A stretch of DNA of 64,000 nt from an uncultured SAR86 cluster bacterium (GTDB lineage Bacteria > Pseudomonadota > Gammaproteobacteria > Magnimaribacterales > D2472): assembly GCA_902630885.1 (NCBI GenBank), contig CACOWI010000001.1, positions 124,001 to 188,000 on the forward strand. Direction: 5' to 3'. Below are positions 41,830-50,966 of this stretch, one piece after another (the stretch's first letter is position 1; each line of letters starts with the position of its first letter). The notes beneath the pieces were generated by a model. It worked only from the letters and a program-made list of their open reading frames with translations, was not told where the DNA came from and made no database searches. The position numbers and the translations under genes were made by a program.

Positions 41830-44700
41830 TTATTGACATGCCTCACAATCTGGATCATCCAGAGAGCAGGCTGTTGGAACTGGAGCGGGTGCTCCTAATT
41901 CTTTTGCAGAAGACTGACCTGCATCAGAGCTCACTGCGTTTAATTTTCCTTGTTGAACAGTTGATTTTTCTGTTGATGTTGCTGCAATTGACCTAAGATA
42001 ATATGTTGTCTTCAGTCCAGAGTACCAAGCCATTCTGTATGTGATATCTAATTTCTTACCATCAGCATTTCCAATATATAGGTTTAGTGATTGAGCTTGA
42101 TCTATCCATTTTTGTCTTCGGCTTGCTGATTCAACAATGTATCTAGGCTCTACTTCAAATGCTGTAGAAAAAAGTTTTTTTATGTCTTCTGGTATTCTTG
42201 AAATTTCTGATAAGCTTCCTTCAAAATATTTCAGATCATTAATCATTACATCATCCCATAAGTCTAGTTCTTTTAATTTTCTTACAAGATGTGGATTAAC
42301 AATTGTAAATTCACCTGAAAGGTTAGATTTAACATATAAGTTCTGATACGTGGGTTCAATTGATTGTGTTACACCAGTAATATTTGAGATAGTCGCTGTG
42401 GGTGCAATCGCCATAACATTGGAATTCCTCATTCCATCTTTTTTAACTTTCTTTCTAAGTGTTTCCCAATCCAATGTTTCTGATCTGTCAACGTTTAAAT
42501 ATTCACTACCTCTGTTTTCCTCGAGGATATTCAATGAATCTTTTGGCAGTATTCCTTTGCTCCATAGGGAACCATCAAAACTTTCATACGCACCTCTCTC
42601 TTTTGCTAACTCTGTTGAGGCATATATCGCGTTATAACTAATTAACTCCATGCTTCTATCAGCAAAATCAACAGCCTCATCACTGCAGTAAGGTATATTT
42701 TGTAAATAAAGCGCATCCTGAAAACCCATAAGACCAAGTCCAATAGGTCTATGTTTTAGGTTTGAATTTTTTGCGGTATCAACAGAATAGTAATTAATAT
42801 TTATGACGTTATCTAGCATTCTTATTGCTGTGGAGACTGTTTGCTTGATTTTCTCTTCATCAAGCTTTCCTTCCTTCATATGATTAGCAAGATTAACTGA
42901 TCCTAAATTACAGACAGCAATCTCATTATCAGCACTTGTGTTGAGAGTTATTTCAGTACAAAGATTTGATGAATGCACAACACCAGAATGTTGTTGAGGA
43001 GACCTTAAATTGCATGAATCTTTAAATGTAATCCAAGGATGTCCTGTTTCGAATAACATCGTAAGCATCTTTCTCCAAAGTTCTTTTGCAGGTATAGACT
43101 TAAACTGATCTATCTCACCGTTCTTAGCTTTTTCTTCATATTCTTCATACTTTTCTTCAAAAGCTTTACCGATTAGATCATGAAGATCTGGTGCTTCTCC
43201 AGGGGAAAAGAGAGTCCAGTTTTCATCTTTTTCAACCCTTTTCATAAATAAATCAGGAACCCAGTTTGCGGTATTCATATCGTGAGTTCTTCTTCTCTCA
43301 TCACCAGTATTCTTTCTGAGCTCTAAAAACTCCTCGATATCTAAATGCCAAGTTTCAAGATATCCACACATTGCTCCTTTTCTTTTTCCGCCTTGATTTA
43401 CAGCAACAGCAGTATCATTTGCAACTTTCAAGAAGGGGACAACCCCCTGACTTTTACCATTTGTTCCTTTTATATATGAGTTCATTGCTCTTACTGGAGT
43501 CCAGTCATTTCCTAGGCCTCCTGCCCATTTGGAAAGCAATGCATTGTCTTTCATTGCTGAGAAGATACCGTCTAAGTCATCAGGTATTGTTGTCAAATAG
43601 CACGAAGACAATTGTGGTCTTTTCGTTCCAGAGTTAAATAATGTTGGCGTAGAGCTCATATAATCAAAACTAGATAGAAGTTTGTAAAACTCAATAGCTC
43701 TTTCTTCTCTTTTGTTCTCCTCAAGAGCAAGCCCCATAGAAACTCTCATAAAAAATACTTGAGGTAGCTCATATCTTACGTCATCGCAATGAATAAAGTA
43801 TCTGTCATAGAGGGTTTGAAGGCCTAAATACGTGAATTGATTATCTCTTGTGTAATCTATTGCCTTCCCTAGCTTTTCAAGGTCAAAGGTTTTAAGTTCA
43901 GGATTCAAAATATCAAGCTCTATACCTTTATCAATGTATGCTTTAAATGCCTTAGGATAGTTCGATTCCATCTCCTGATATGTTGATTCTTCCGCAACAC
44001 CAAGGAAGTTTAATGCTTCACTTCTAATTTGATCCATAAGTATTCTTGCTGTCACAAAAGAGTAATTAGGTTCTTTTTCAACCTTTGTTCTAGCTGACAT
44101 AACGAGGCTTGTTCTCATATCTGAAATCGATACTCCGTCATATAGATTCTTTAAAGCTTCGTCTAAAACCTCATTAACTGAGACTTCTTCTAAGCCTTCA
44201 CAAGCATCACTTATCAATCCTGCAACCTTTTCAACATCAAGAGGAACAAGGCTTCCATCACTTTTTGTGATATTTATACCAGGTACATCAGGAAGATCTA
44301 TCTCAATTTTTTCTTTTTTTCTCTCTTGTGTTCTTTCAGCTCTATATAGTATGTAGCTTTTCGCTACGTCAAGTTCTTCTGATCTCATAAGCTGAAGTTC
44401 TACTTGGTCTTGTATCTCTTCTATATGGAGAGTACCACCCGACGGCATTCTTCTTTTAAAAACTTCTACAACAGCATCTGTTAATTGACCAACCTTTTTA
44501 TGAATTCTTTCGCTTGCTGCAGCATTACCAGATTCAACAGCTAAAAATGCTTTTGTTATAGCTACTTTTATCTTATCGTCTTCAAATGGTACAACTTTAC
44601 CATTCCTTTTAATTACTCTTAGCTTACCAGGCGCTGTAGTTTCTATATCACTAATAGATTGGTTTACATTTTCTTTTTGATTTTGTTGTTGAACTTCCAT
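41830..44700 (-). CDS. nrdA: Ribonucleotide reductase large subunit (class Ia), two ATP-cones
   Basis: NrdA reduces ribonucleoside diphosphates. The 956-residue protein has two ATP-cone regions, the first at about residues 27-120 ([21 protein letters not shown]) and a second at about 145-235 ([20 protein letters not shown]), so activity control by ATP/dATP is likely. The catalytic cysteine loop [17 protein letters not shown] and the C-terminal redox pair in [12 protein letters not shown] are present. It is regulated by two NrdR boxes upstream. The double cone occurs in Pseudomonas NrdA. Confidence 0.96.
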   Translation of the reverse strand: MEVQQQNQKENVNQSISDIETTAPGKLRVIKRNGKVVPFEDDKIKVAITKAFLAVESGNAAASERIHKKVGQLTDAVVEVFKRRMPSGGTLHIEEIQDQVELQLMRSEELDVAKSYILYRAERTQERKKEKIEIDLPDVPGINITKSDGSLVPLDVEKVAGLISDACEGLEEVSVNEVLDEALKNLYDGVSISDMRTSLVMSARTKVEKEPNYSFVTARILMDQIRSEALNFLGVAEESTYQEMESNYPKAFKAYIDKGIELDILNPELKTFDLEKLGKAIDYTRDNQFTYLGLQTLYDRYFIHCDDVRYELPQVFFMRVSMGLALEENKREERAIEFYKLLSSFDYMSSTPTLFNSGTKRPQLSSCYLTTIPDDLDGIFSAMKDNALLSKWAGGLGNDWTPVRAMNSYIKGTNGKSQGVVPFLKVANDTAVAVNQGGKRKGAMCGYLETWHLDIEEFLELRKNTGDERRRTHDMNTANWVPDLFMKRVEKDENWTLFSPGEAPDLHDLIGKAFEEKYEEYEEKAKNGEIDQFKSIPAKELWRKMLTMLFETGHPWITFKDSCNLRSPQQHSGVVHSSNLCTEITLNTSADNEIAVCNLGSVNLANHMKEGKLDEEKIKQTVSTAIRMLDNVININYYSVDTAKNSNLKHRPIGLGLMGFQDALYLQNIPYCSDEAVDFADRSMELISYNAIYASTELAKERGAYESFDGSLWSKGILPKDSLNILEENRGSEYLNVDRSETLDWETLRKKVKKDGMRNSNVMAIAPTATISNITGVTQSIEPTYQNLYVKSNLSGEFTIVNPHLVRKLKELDLWDDVMINDLKYFEGSLSEISRIPEDIKKLFSTAFEVEPRYIVESASRRQKWIDQAQSLNLYIGNADGKKLDITYRMAWYSGLKTTYYLRSIAATSTEKSTVQQGKLNAVSSDAGQSSAKELGAPAPVPTACSLDDPDCEACQ

Positions 44701-44812
44701 TATTTTATTTATCCGCTATCTAATTACTTTTTTAAAAAAGTTATATAGTTTTTTTTTGTTGGAAAAATTTAAGTAATTTTGTAGTAACGTAAATTTTATC
44801 TCCTACCATCTA

Positions 44813-44840
44813 ACTATACTTATTGTAGATAAAGAATCAA
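44813..44840 (-). promoter_or_regulatory. Candidate nrdAB promoter
   Basis: On the minus strand TTGATT (44840-44835) and TATAGT (44818-44813) are 16 bases apart, about 115 bases before the nrdA start. The first NrdR box lies eight bases upstream of this -35, which suits repression. The AT-rich context limits the weight of the match. Confidence 0.4.
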
Positions 44841-44847
44841 GTAAAAA

Positions 44848-44863
44848 ACACAATATATTGTGA
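44848..44863. promoter_or_regulatory. NrdR box 1
   Basis: ACACAATATATTGTGA fits the NrdR consensus acaCwAtATaTwGtgt closely and is nearly palindromic. It lies 148 bases upstream of nrdA. NrdR is an ATP-cone repressor of ribonucleotide reductase genes. Confidence 0.88.
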
Positions 44864-44878
44864 CAATTTCATTTTTTT

Positions 44879-44894
44879 ACACAATATAGTGTAT
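44879..44894. promoter_or_regulatory. NrdR box 2
   Basis: ACACAATATAGTGTAT is a second NrdR-type box, 31 bases (three helical turns) from the first, the usual spacing of NrdR box pairs. It lies between nrdA and the divergent glpK. The gap 44701-44961 has no gene and holds these boxes, a promoter and one DnaA box. Confidence 0.88.
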
Positions 44895-44933
44895 AAAACA
44901 TGTTTTTTTTCTGTTGGAAATAAGTGTATAAAT

Positions 44934-44942
44934 TGTGGATAA
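44934..44942 (-). promoter_or_regulatory. DnaA box in the nrdA-glpK gap
   Basis: TGTGGATAA is the exact complement of the strong DnaA box TTATCCACA. DnaA boxes upstream of nrdAB regulate that operon in E. coli, so a link of nucleotide supply to replication start is plausible here. It is also only 19 bases from the glpK start. Confidence 0.6.
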
Positions 44943-44961
44943 TTAAAGATAGAGTAATCAT

Positions 44962-46410
44962 ATGAAAAACTTTCTATCAATAGACCAAGGGACAACAAGC
45001 TCAAGATCAATAATTTTTGATGAAAATTTAAATTTAGTAATTGATGCTCAAGAAGAATATGATCTAAATTATCCTGAAGATGGATGGGTCGAGCTTGATC
45101 CTAAGAAAATATTAGAAACAGTAACAAATACAGTTAACAAAGTTGTTAGTGATAATGTAAGTATTGAGGCTTGTGGTATTACAAATCAAAGGGAAACCAC
45201 AATAGTTTGGTCAAAATCAACAGGTGAGGCAATTTATCCTGGAATTGTTTGGCAAGACAGAAGAACACATGAATATTGTGCTCAGCTAAAATCTAATGGC
45301 CATGAATCGATTGTAAAAGAGAAAACCGGTTTGCTTCTTGATCCATATTTTTCAGCTACAAAAATTAAATGGATTCTAGACAATGTTGACGGCGCCAGAG
45401 AAAGCGCAAAGAAAGGAGAATTATTATTTGGTACTGTTGATTCATATCTTGTATATATGCTTTCAAAAGAAAAAAATCATTTTACAGACGTCACTAATGC
45501 ATCAAGAACACTTCTTTTTAATATTAAAAATATGGCTTGGGATGAAGAATTGCTAGATTTATTTGAAATTCCAAAAAATATGATGCCTAAAGTTTTAGGT
45601 TGCGATGGTAATTTTGGAAATTTAGAAATAAATGACAACGAAATTCCTATTAGAGGAGTTATTGGTGACCAACAATCAGCTCTTGTCGGACAAAGTTGCT
45701 TCAAAAATGGAGATATGAAATCTACATATGGAACAGGTTGTTTTTTAATGGTTAATACTGAAGACAAGCCTGTAAATATTGATGAGGGTTTGCTTACAAC
45801 AGTAGCATATCAATTAAACAATAAAGTTCATTATGCCATTGAGGGCAGCATTTACTCTTCAGGCAATATAATAAAATGGCTCAGAGATAAGATGAAATTT
45901 TTTGATAGCGCAAATCAAAGTGAAAAATATCTCAATAAAGAAGGTAACAGTAACAATGTTCTTTTTTTACCTGCTTTTAATGGCCTAGGTGCGCCATATT
46001 GGAATTCGGATGTAAGAGGCGGTTTTTATGGAATAACACAGGATACCTCAGTTGAAGATATGGTAACTGCAGCTTTTCATTCAATTTCTTTTCAAACCAG
46101 AGAAATAACATCTATTCTTCAAAAATATGATATTAAAATATCCAATCTTTCAGTGGATGGAGGCATGGTGCAAAATGACTCATTCTGTCAATTACTTGCT
46201 GACACACTAAATAAAGAAGTTCTTCAACCAAAAAATGTTGAATCTACAGCCATTGGTGCATGTAAAGTTTGCATGCTTGCATCGGGATTAGATATAGATA
46301 ACTTAAATAAAGATGATGCTTCTTCTTTTAAACCAAATATTGATTTAACTCAAACTTACACTAACGCTTTTAATGATTGGAAGTCATATGTTGAAAAATC
46401 AATTAATTAA
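44962..46410 (+). CDS. glpK: Glycerol kinase
   Basis: The enzyme phosphorylates glycerol to glycerol-3-phosphate. The 482-residue FGGY-family protein begins FLSIDQGTTSSRSIIFDE and has WQDRRTHEYC, GVIGDQQSALVGQ and the second signature GLGAPYWNSDVRGGFYGIT. Length is slightly under the usual 500. No glpF or glpD lies nearby. It ends four bases before the end of the convergent ABC ATPase gene. Confidence 0.95.
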   Translation: MKNFLSIDQGTTSSRSIIFDENLNLVIDAQEEYDLNYPEDGWVELDPKKILETVTNTVNKVVSDNVSIEACGITNQRETTIVWSKSTGEAIYPGIVWQDRRTHEYCAQLKSNGHESIVKEKTGLLLDPYFSATKIKWILDNVDGARESAKKGELLFGTVDSYLVYMLSKEKNHFTDVTNASRTLLFNIKNMAWDEELLDLFEIPKNMMPKVLGCDGNFGNLEINDNEIPIRGVIGDQQSALVGQSCFKNGDMKSTYGTGCFLMVNTEDKPVNIDEGLLTTVAYQLNNKVHYAIEGSIYSSGNIIKWLRDKMKFFDSANQSEKYLNKEGNSNNVLFLPAFNGLGAPYWNSDVRGGFYGITQDTSVEDMVTAAFHSISFQTREITSILQKYDIKISNLSVDGGMVQNDSFCQLLADTLNKEVLQPKNVESTAIGACKVCMLASGLDIDNLNKDDASSFKPNIDLTQTYTNAFNDWKSYVEKSIN

Positions 46411-46413
46411 GAG

Positions 46414-47034
46414 CTAGCTAATACTTATTTCTCTATTTATTTCAAAATTTTCGTTTGATCTCATGTCGTGAGATATAAGAAGACATGGTATTTGGAATAA
46501 CTCAATGACATTTTTTATTATTTCTTGTACAGCAAAAATATTATTTTTATCAAGATTAGAAAAGGGCTCATCTAACAAAAGAATATTTGGTTTCATCAAG
46601 ATAGCTCTTAATATGGCCACTCTTTGTTGCTGACCACCTGATAATTCGTGAGGCATTTTATCTAAAAGTTCCAAAAGGTCTAGCTTTGATATCAATTCAT
46701 TACAAAGTTCATTATTTTCAGTTTTAAGCGCATACTCAATATTTTTTTGTGCATTAATATGAGGAAATAGAGCAAAATCTTGAAAAACGTATCCAATTTC
46801 TCTTTTTTCAGTATTTAAAGAGAAATCTCTTTCATTAAAAATTACGTCTTTAAGTTTTATCGTTCCTTTTTGAGGGGTAATGAGGCCTGCAATAACATTA
46901 AAAAGTGTGCTTTTACCAATTCCACTTTCTCCAGATATCAATCCAATTTGATTTGCTTCAACTACGAAAGATAAATTTTCTACCAGAGGAGACTCATCAT
47001 AAGAAAAAGTTAAATTTTTGACTTGAATACTCAT
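46414..47034 (-). CDS. ABC transporter ATP-binding protein (orphan)
   Basis: The 206-residue ATPase has Walker A GESGIGKST, the signature HELSGGQQQRVAIL, Walker B ILLLDEPFSNLD and the switch His in LISHDM. Length and sequence fit importers of the ThiQ or molybdate/iron type. No permease or binding protein gene is next to it, so the partner and substrate cannot be named. It is convergent with glpK and divergent from serA. Confidence 0.85.
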   Translation of the reverse strand: MSIQVKNLTFSYDESPLVENLSFVVEANQIGLISGESGIGKSTLFNVIAGLITPQKGTIKLKDVIFNERDFSLNTEKREIGYVFQDFALFPHINAQKNIEYALKTENNELCNELISKLDLLELLDKMPHELSGGQQQRVAILRAILMKPNILLLDEPFSNLDKNNIFAVQEIIKNVIELFQIPCLLISHDMRSNENFEINREISIS

Positions 47035-47110
47035 ATGTACAAATAATATATGTCAATTTTGTATATAATGCTCCTGTTTTTCTACTAATGTTTTAACTAA
47101 TTTTATCTAT

Positions 47111-48283
47111 ATGTATACATATAAAATCTATAATAGTGTTGCTGAGCAAGGTATTGACAGTTTAAAAAAGAACGGATTTGTAGAACACAAACATGATCCA
47201 GATGTATTGGTCATGAGAAGTCACCATTTGGTTGAGGATGATTTTAACCCATCATTGAAATGTATTTGCAGAGCAGGAGCAGGCGTTAATCATATTCCTT
47301 TAGAAATGGCCACAAAAAAAGGCGTTGCTGTCTTTAATACTCCGGGGGGGAATGCAAATGCTGTAAAAGAGCTCGTTATTTGCGGACTATTATTGTCTTC
47401 TAGAGGGATAATTCAAGGGCATAAATTTACACAAAGTATAAAAGATACTAATCATGATGATGTAACAAACCTAGTTGAATCAAATAAAAAAAACTTTAAA
47501 GGAAGTGAGTTAAAGGGAAAAACAATTGGGATAATTGGATTGGGGTCGATAGGTTCGCTTTTAGCGCAATCAGTTGAGAGTATGGGTATGAAAATTATTG
47601 GTTATGATCCAAATATTTCAATCGATTCAGCTTGGCAATTGCCTAAAGATGTCGAGAAGGCAGATGATTTAAAATATTTGTTATCTAATTCTGACTACAT
47701 ATCAATTCATGTTCCTTTGATAGAAGAAACAAAAAGTTTGATTAATAAAGACAATATTAAATATATAAAAAATGGATCAAAATTAATAAATTTATCTAGA
47801 GGGGCAATCGTAAATAATGATGATATCCTGGAAGCTTTAAAAAATAAAAAAATTAGTTGCTTTGTAACTGATTTCCCAACGCCTGATATGATAAAAAGAT
47901 CAAATGAGTTTGATGATGTAATTTTAATGCCTCATCTTGGAGCAAGCACAAAAGAAGCAGAAATAAATTGTTCAATCATGGCAGCAGAACAAGCAAATAG
48001 ATTTTTAAAAGATGGAGAAATAATTAATTCCGTAAATTTTCCAAGAGTAAGGCTTGGAAGAACAACAGAAAACAGACTGGTTATTGTTCATAAAGACCAG
48101 CCTGGAGTTTTAGGTCGCATCACGGCTGAAATCGCTACAGAAAATTTAAATATTGCCGACATGATCAATAAAAGCAGGAACGAAATTGCTATAACATTAA
48201 TTGATCTTGGTGAGGGGCCTTCAAAAAATCTTATAGATAATATCAAGAAAATGAAAAGAGTTTTTAGCATCCGAAAATGTTAG
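47111..48283 (+). CDS. serA: D-3-phosphoglycerate dehydrogenase
   Basis: SerA starts serine synthesis from 3-phosphoglycerate. The 390-residue protein has the substrate-binding CRAGAGVNHIP, the NAD motif GIIGLGSIGSLLA, LSRGAIVNNDDILEAL with the catalytic Arg and Glu regions, and His in MPHLGASTKEAE. A C-terminal ACT domain (about 315-390, VIVHKDQPGVLGRITAEIA) is likely for serine control. There is no intervening domain. Confidence 0.92.
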   Translation: MYTYKIYNSVAEQGIDSLKKNGFVEHKHDPDVLVMRSHHLVEDDFNPSLKCICRAGAGVNHIPLEMATKKGVAVFNTPGGNANAVKELVICGLLLSSRGIIQGHKFTQSIKDTNHDDVTNLVESNKKNFKGSELKGKTIGIIGLGSIGSLLAQSVESMGMKIIGYDPNISIDSAWQLPKDVEKADDLKYLLSNSDYISIHVPLIEETKSLINKDNIKYIKNGSKLINLSRGAIVNNDDILEALKNKKISCFVTDFPTPDMIKRSNEFDDVILMPHLGASTKEAEINCSIMAAEQANRFLKDGEIINSVNFPRVRLGRTTENRLVIVHKDQPGVLGRITAEIATENLNIADMINKSRNEIAITLIDLGEGPSKNLIDNIKKMKRVFSIRKC

Positions 48284-48540
48284 AAAATATACTTTTTTTA
48301 AAAATTTTATAAAAACATCTGTCTAAATTTTTAATTTGTATTGCTTTAGTCTAAAAATACTTGTCAACAGAGCAAAATGATGATAATGAAGAAGCTAATT
48401 TAAGATCTTTTTTTTGTACACTTATTTGCTTAAAATTACGTAAGTAGTTGATATAAGGCTATATTTATCTTTTTTGTACAAAATTTGTACAACTTAGACA
48501 AAAACCTTATTCTAAAGCACTTAATATGGTATAAATAAAG

Positions 48541-48549
48541 TTATCCATA
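48541..48549 (+). promoter_or_regulatory. DnaA box (TTATCCATA)
   Basis: One mismatch from the strong DnaA box TTATCCACA. It is three bases from the next box. Confidence 0.6.
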
Positions 48550-48552
48550 ACT

Positions 48553-48561
48553 TTATCCACA
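48553..48561 (+). promoter_or_regulatory. DnaA box (TTATCCACA)
   Basis: An exact strong DnaA box. With the inverted one at 48567-48575 it forms a palindrome with ten-base arms and a three-base TTT centre. Confidence 0.7.
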
Positions 48562-48566
48562 GTTTC

Positions 48567-48575
48567 TGTGGATAA
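48567..48575 (-). promoter_or_regulatory. DnaA box, inverted (TGTGGATAA)
   Basis: An exact DnaA box on the minus strand, ending 14 bases before the ung start codon. The close head-to-head pair would suit paired DnaA binding. Confidence 0.7.
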
Positions 48576-48589
48576 AATTTATAACAAAA

Positions 48590-49267
48590 ATGAACAAAAA
48601 AAATAATAAATTGCTATTACCAAAAGACTGGGAGAATGTCTTAGATCGGGAATCTTTTCTATCATCAATTGATGCACCAATAAAGTTCATAAATAAAGAA
48701 ATTGAGAAAAATAAAATTATTTGCCCGCCATATAATGAAATATTTAATGCCTTCAAATACTGTTCTTTTTCATTAACCAAAGTGGTCATATTTGGACAAG
48801 ATCCTTACTTCCAAAAGGATATTGCAAATGGATTAGCTTTCTCTGCAAGAAAAAGTCAACCAATACCATCGTCTCTTAAAAATATATACAAAGAAATTGA
48901 AAATGACGTTGGTGAATCTCAGAACAAAGATGGGTGTTTAAAAAACTGGGCAAGACAAGGCGTGCTTTTATTAAATTCATCTTTGACCGTTGAGCTCTCA
49001 AAACCTGGATCACATTCTTCAATTGGTTGGCAGTTTTTTATTGAAAATGTTTTGAAAGTTCTAATGAAAAAAAGAAATATAGTTTTTATTTTATGGGGCA
49101 ATCATGCACATAAATATTCAAAGTTTATTGATCATAAAAACAATTTAGTTTTGTTGTCAGCTCATCCGTCTCCACTTTCAGCTCATAAAGGTTTTTTTGG
49201 TTCAAAGCATTTTTCAAAATGTAATAACTATTTAAAAATTAATAATAAGAATAAAATTATTTGGTAA
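48590..49267 (+). CDS. ung: Uracil-DNA glycosylase
   Basis: Ung removes uracil from DNA. The 225-residue protein has the catalytic Asp71 in GQDPYF, ANGLAFSA, and the C-terminal HPSPLSAHKGFFG loop with the catalytic His. The first motif is normally GQDPYH; here the last residue is Phe74. Length is normal. DnaA boxes lie directly in front. It is convergent with ygfZ, with two bases between. Confidence 0.93.
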   Translation: MNKKNNKLLLPKDWENVLDRESFLSSIDAPIKFINKEIEKNKIICPPYNEIFNAFKYCSFSLTKVVIFGQDPYFQKDIANGLAFSARKSQPIPSSLKNIYKEIENDVGESQNKDGCLKNWARQGVLLLNSSLTVELSKPGSHSSIGWQFFIENVLKVLMKKRNIVFILWGNHAHKYSKFIDHKNNLVLLSAHPSPLSAHKGFFGSKHFSKCNNYLKINNKNKIIW

Positions 49268-49269
49268 TT

Positions 49270-50061
49270 TTACAAAATCGAGATAATTTCAGATATTTTC
49301 TTAACTTCTTCAGTATCATCTTTTTTTATAATGCCATTGAACACTTTCTTGTCATCAATAGTGATAATTTTTCCAAGAATTTTTATAAGATCATTTTCAA
49401 GAAAATCATTATTTGCTATGAAAGTACAAAACTTTCTTCTATCAACTCCTAAATATTTCATCCTAGCGACAATCTCCTGCCCTCTGAAGCAACCTTTTTC
49501 AAAAGAGACCCTTTGCTTATCATAATTAATTTCAAGCGGCCTAAACTTACGAGAATCAGATTCCTCAAGATAAAAAATGCCATTAATTTTGCTAGCCGCG
49601 TTCCAAATATCTAAATTGATTGTATTTTTATTCTCAAAGTCTGGCTTTTGCAGATATATACTTAATTCAAAATCATCATTTGAGTGAAAAAAGTAACTGG
49701 AATTTCCTTTTTTGTTAATTTCACCAATAATTTTGTAATCAGAGATCTCAAAAATTACAGATGCAAATTTTGCAAAAACCTCTAATTCATTTTTAAAAAT
49801 ATTAACAAAATCTTTATGAATTATTATGAAAAAATTGTTATCTTCTTTTAAAACAACAAAATCTGCTACAACTAGGCCCTTATGGTCACATATACATGAC
49901 AATTGCAATTTATTATCATCTAATAGATTTATGTCTGATGTGAGTTGACCCTGAAGAAAGTCTATGACTTTAGTCTGTTCTCCGTTAATCTTTAAAGCGC
50001 GCCAGTCAGATATTTCAAGCGATCCAGGAGTTATAAAGTTATTATCAGTAGCTATTTTCAA
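49270..50061 (-). CDS. ygfZ: Folate-binding protein YgfZ
   Basis: YgfZ helps iron-sulfur enzymes assemble or be repaired with tetrahydrofolate. The 263-residue protein has the family motif KGCFRGQEIVARMKYLG with the key cysteine, and an N-terminal WRALKINGEQTKVIDFLQGQLTSDI. It is shorter than E. coli YgfZ (about 326). It is divergent from sdhE, the common ygfZ-sdhE arrangement. Confidence 0.9.
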   Translation of the reverse strand: MKIATDNNFITPGSLEISDWRALKINGEQTKVIDFLQGQLTSDINLLDDNKLQLSCICDHKGLVVADFVVLKEDNNFFIIIHKDFVNIFKNELEVFAKFASVIFEISDYKIIGEINKKGNSSYFFHSNDDFELSIYLQKPDFENKNTINLDIWNAASKINGIFYLEESDSRKFRPLEINYDKQRVSFEKGCFRGQEIVARMKYLGVDRRKFCTFIANNDFLENDLIKILGKIITIDDKKVFNGIIKKDDTEEVKKISEIISIL

Positions 50062-50095
50062 GTAAAATTAAAAAAATAAAATAACAGTTTAACCA

Positions 50096-50353
50096 ATGAG
50101 CAGAGAAATAAACAGAATTAAGTGGAAATGTCGAAGGGGTATGAGAGAAATTGATTTACTCTTAAGAGAGTTTTCAAGAAATTCAATGGAAAATCTTGGG
50201 GAAAATGATTTATCTATTTTTGATGAGATATTAAACTATGACGATCAAAAATTATATGATTTTATATTTAAAAATCAGCCTATAGGCAACAAAAAGCATG
50301 AAGTTTTTATAAATAAAAATTTAAAAACTTTTTCAAAAATGGGAAACTTTTAA
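50096..50353 (+). CDS. sdhE: Succinate dehydrogenase flavinylation factor SdhE
   Basis: SdhE promotes covalent FAD attachment to SdhA. The 85-residue protein has the conserved RIKWKCRRGMREIDLLL with the RGxxE motif and a helical remainder ending near DFIFKNQP. It serves the sdhA gene at the start of the window. It is divergent from ygfZ. Confidence 0.9.
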   Translation: MSREINRIKWKCRRGMREIDLLLREFSRNSMENLGENDLSIFDEILNYDDQKLYDFIFKNQPIGNKKHEVFINKNLKTFSKMGNF

Positions 50354-50390
50354 GCATTTTATTTGTCAGAAAAGTAGGAAACATATTTAT

Positions 50391-50966
50391 ATGAAAAAAA
50401 ATTCACATGATATTGATTCCGAACTTATAAAAAAGGCAAAACAAGGAAACCATGGAGCATTTAATATTTTGATGAGCAAATATTACCCAAGAGTTTACGC
50501 TACTATTTTCTCTTTCATAAAATCAAAAGAGGACTCAGAAGACTTATCTCAACAAACTTTTATTAAAGTTTGGCAGCAACTAGACTCATTTAGGGGAGAT
50601 AGTGCTTTTTTTACATGGGTATACAGAATTGCAATAAATCTTGCCAAAAATTTTGTCACTAGCTCTGGATTTAAAAAACAAAAAATAAATACCTCTATTG
50701 AGGATACAGAAATAGACATAAGTTCTTTTAATGATATTGAATCAGCCGTAATTCATAACGAGTCGCTTGAGGAGATAAATGGTTACATCGATACATTACC
50801 TGAATCATTAAAGACTGCTTTTGTTTTAAGGGAGGTCGAGGGAAAAAGCTATGAAGATATAGCCAAAATAACCCAAACGCCCATTGGAACAGTTCGCTCA
50901 AGAATTTTTAGAGCAAGAGAATCAATTGTTGAATTCATTAAAAAGGAAATAATCACTAATGAGTAA
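50391..50966 (+). CDS. rpoE: RNA polymerase sigma-E factor (RpoE/AlgU)
   Basis: This ECF sigma factor directs the envelope-stress response. The 191-residue protein has region 2 (YYPRVYATIFSFIKSKEDSEDLSQQTF, then FFTWVYRIAINLAKN) and region 4 (LPESLKTAFVLREVEGKSYEDIA, TPIGTVRSRIFRARE). It overlaps rseA by eight bases, with the DegP-type protease just behind, the usual regulon head. I found no clear sigma-E promoter before it. Confidence 0.95.
   Translation: MKKNSHDIDSELIKKAKQGNHGAFNILMSKYYPRVYATIFSFIKSKEDSEDLSQQTFIKVWQQLDSFRGDSAFFTWVYRIAINLAKNFVTSSGFKKQKINTSIEDTEIDISSFNDIESAVIHNESLEEINGYIDTLPESLKTAFVLREVEGKSYEDIAKITQTPIGTVRSRIFRARESIVEFIKKEIITNE

Larger units (their letters stand above)
48284..48589. 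promoter_or_regulatory. Non-coding AT-rich stretch with DnaA boxes (origin-like)
   Basis: No coding frame is seen in these 306 bases. Two direct copies of ATCTTTTTTGTACA-type sequence occur 60 bases apart, ending at 48420 and 48480; the first reads GATCTTTTTTTT, like E. coli 13-mer unwinding repeats. Three DnaA boxes at 48541-48575 lie directly before ung. This is an origin-like layout or a DnaA-controlled promoter. No dnaA, gidA or rpmH gene is here, and gene directions do not switch at this point. Confidence 0.5.

Noticed and set aside
41813-41858. Earlier nrdB start
   Set aside because: No ribosome binding site there, while AAGGAGAAATAAT precedes ATG 41813, and the earlier frame would overlap nrdA.
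43371-43637. Frames antisense to nrdA
   Set aside because: They follow the sense codon pattern in reverse and have no start site or homology.
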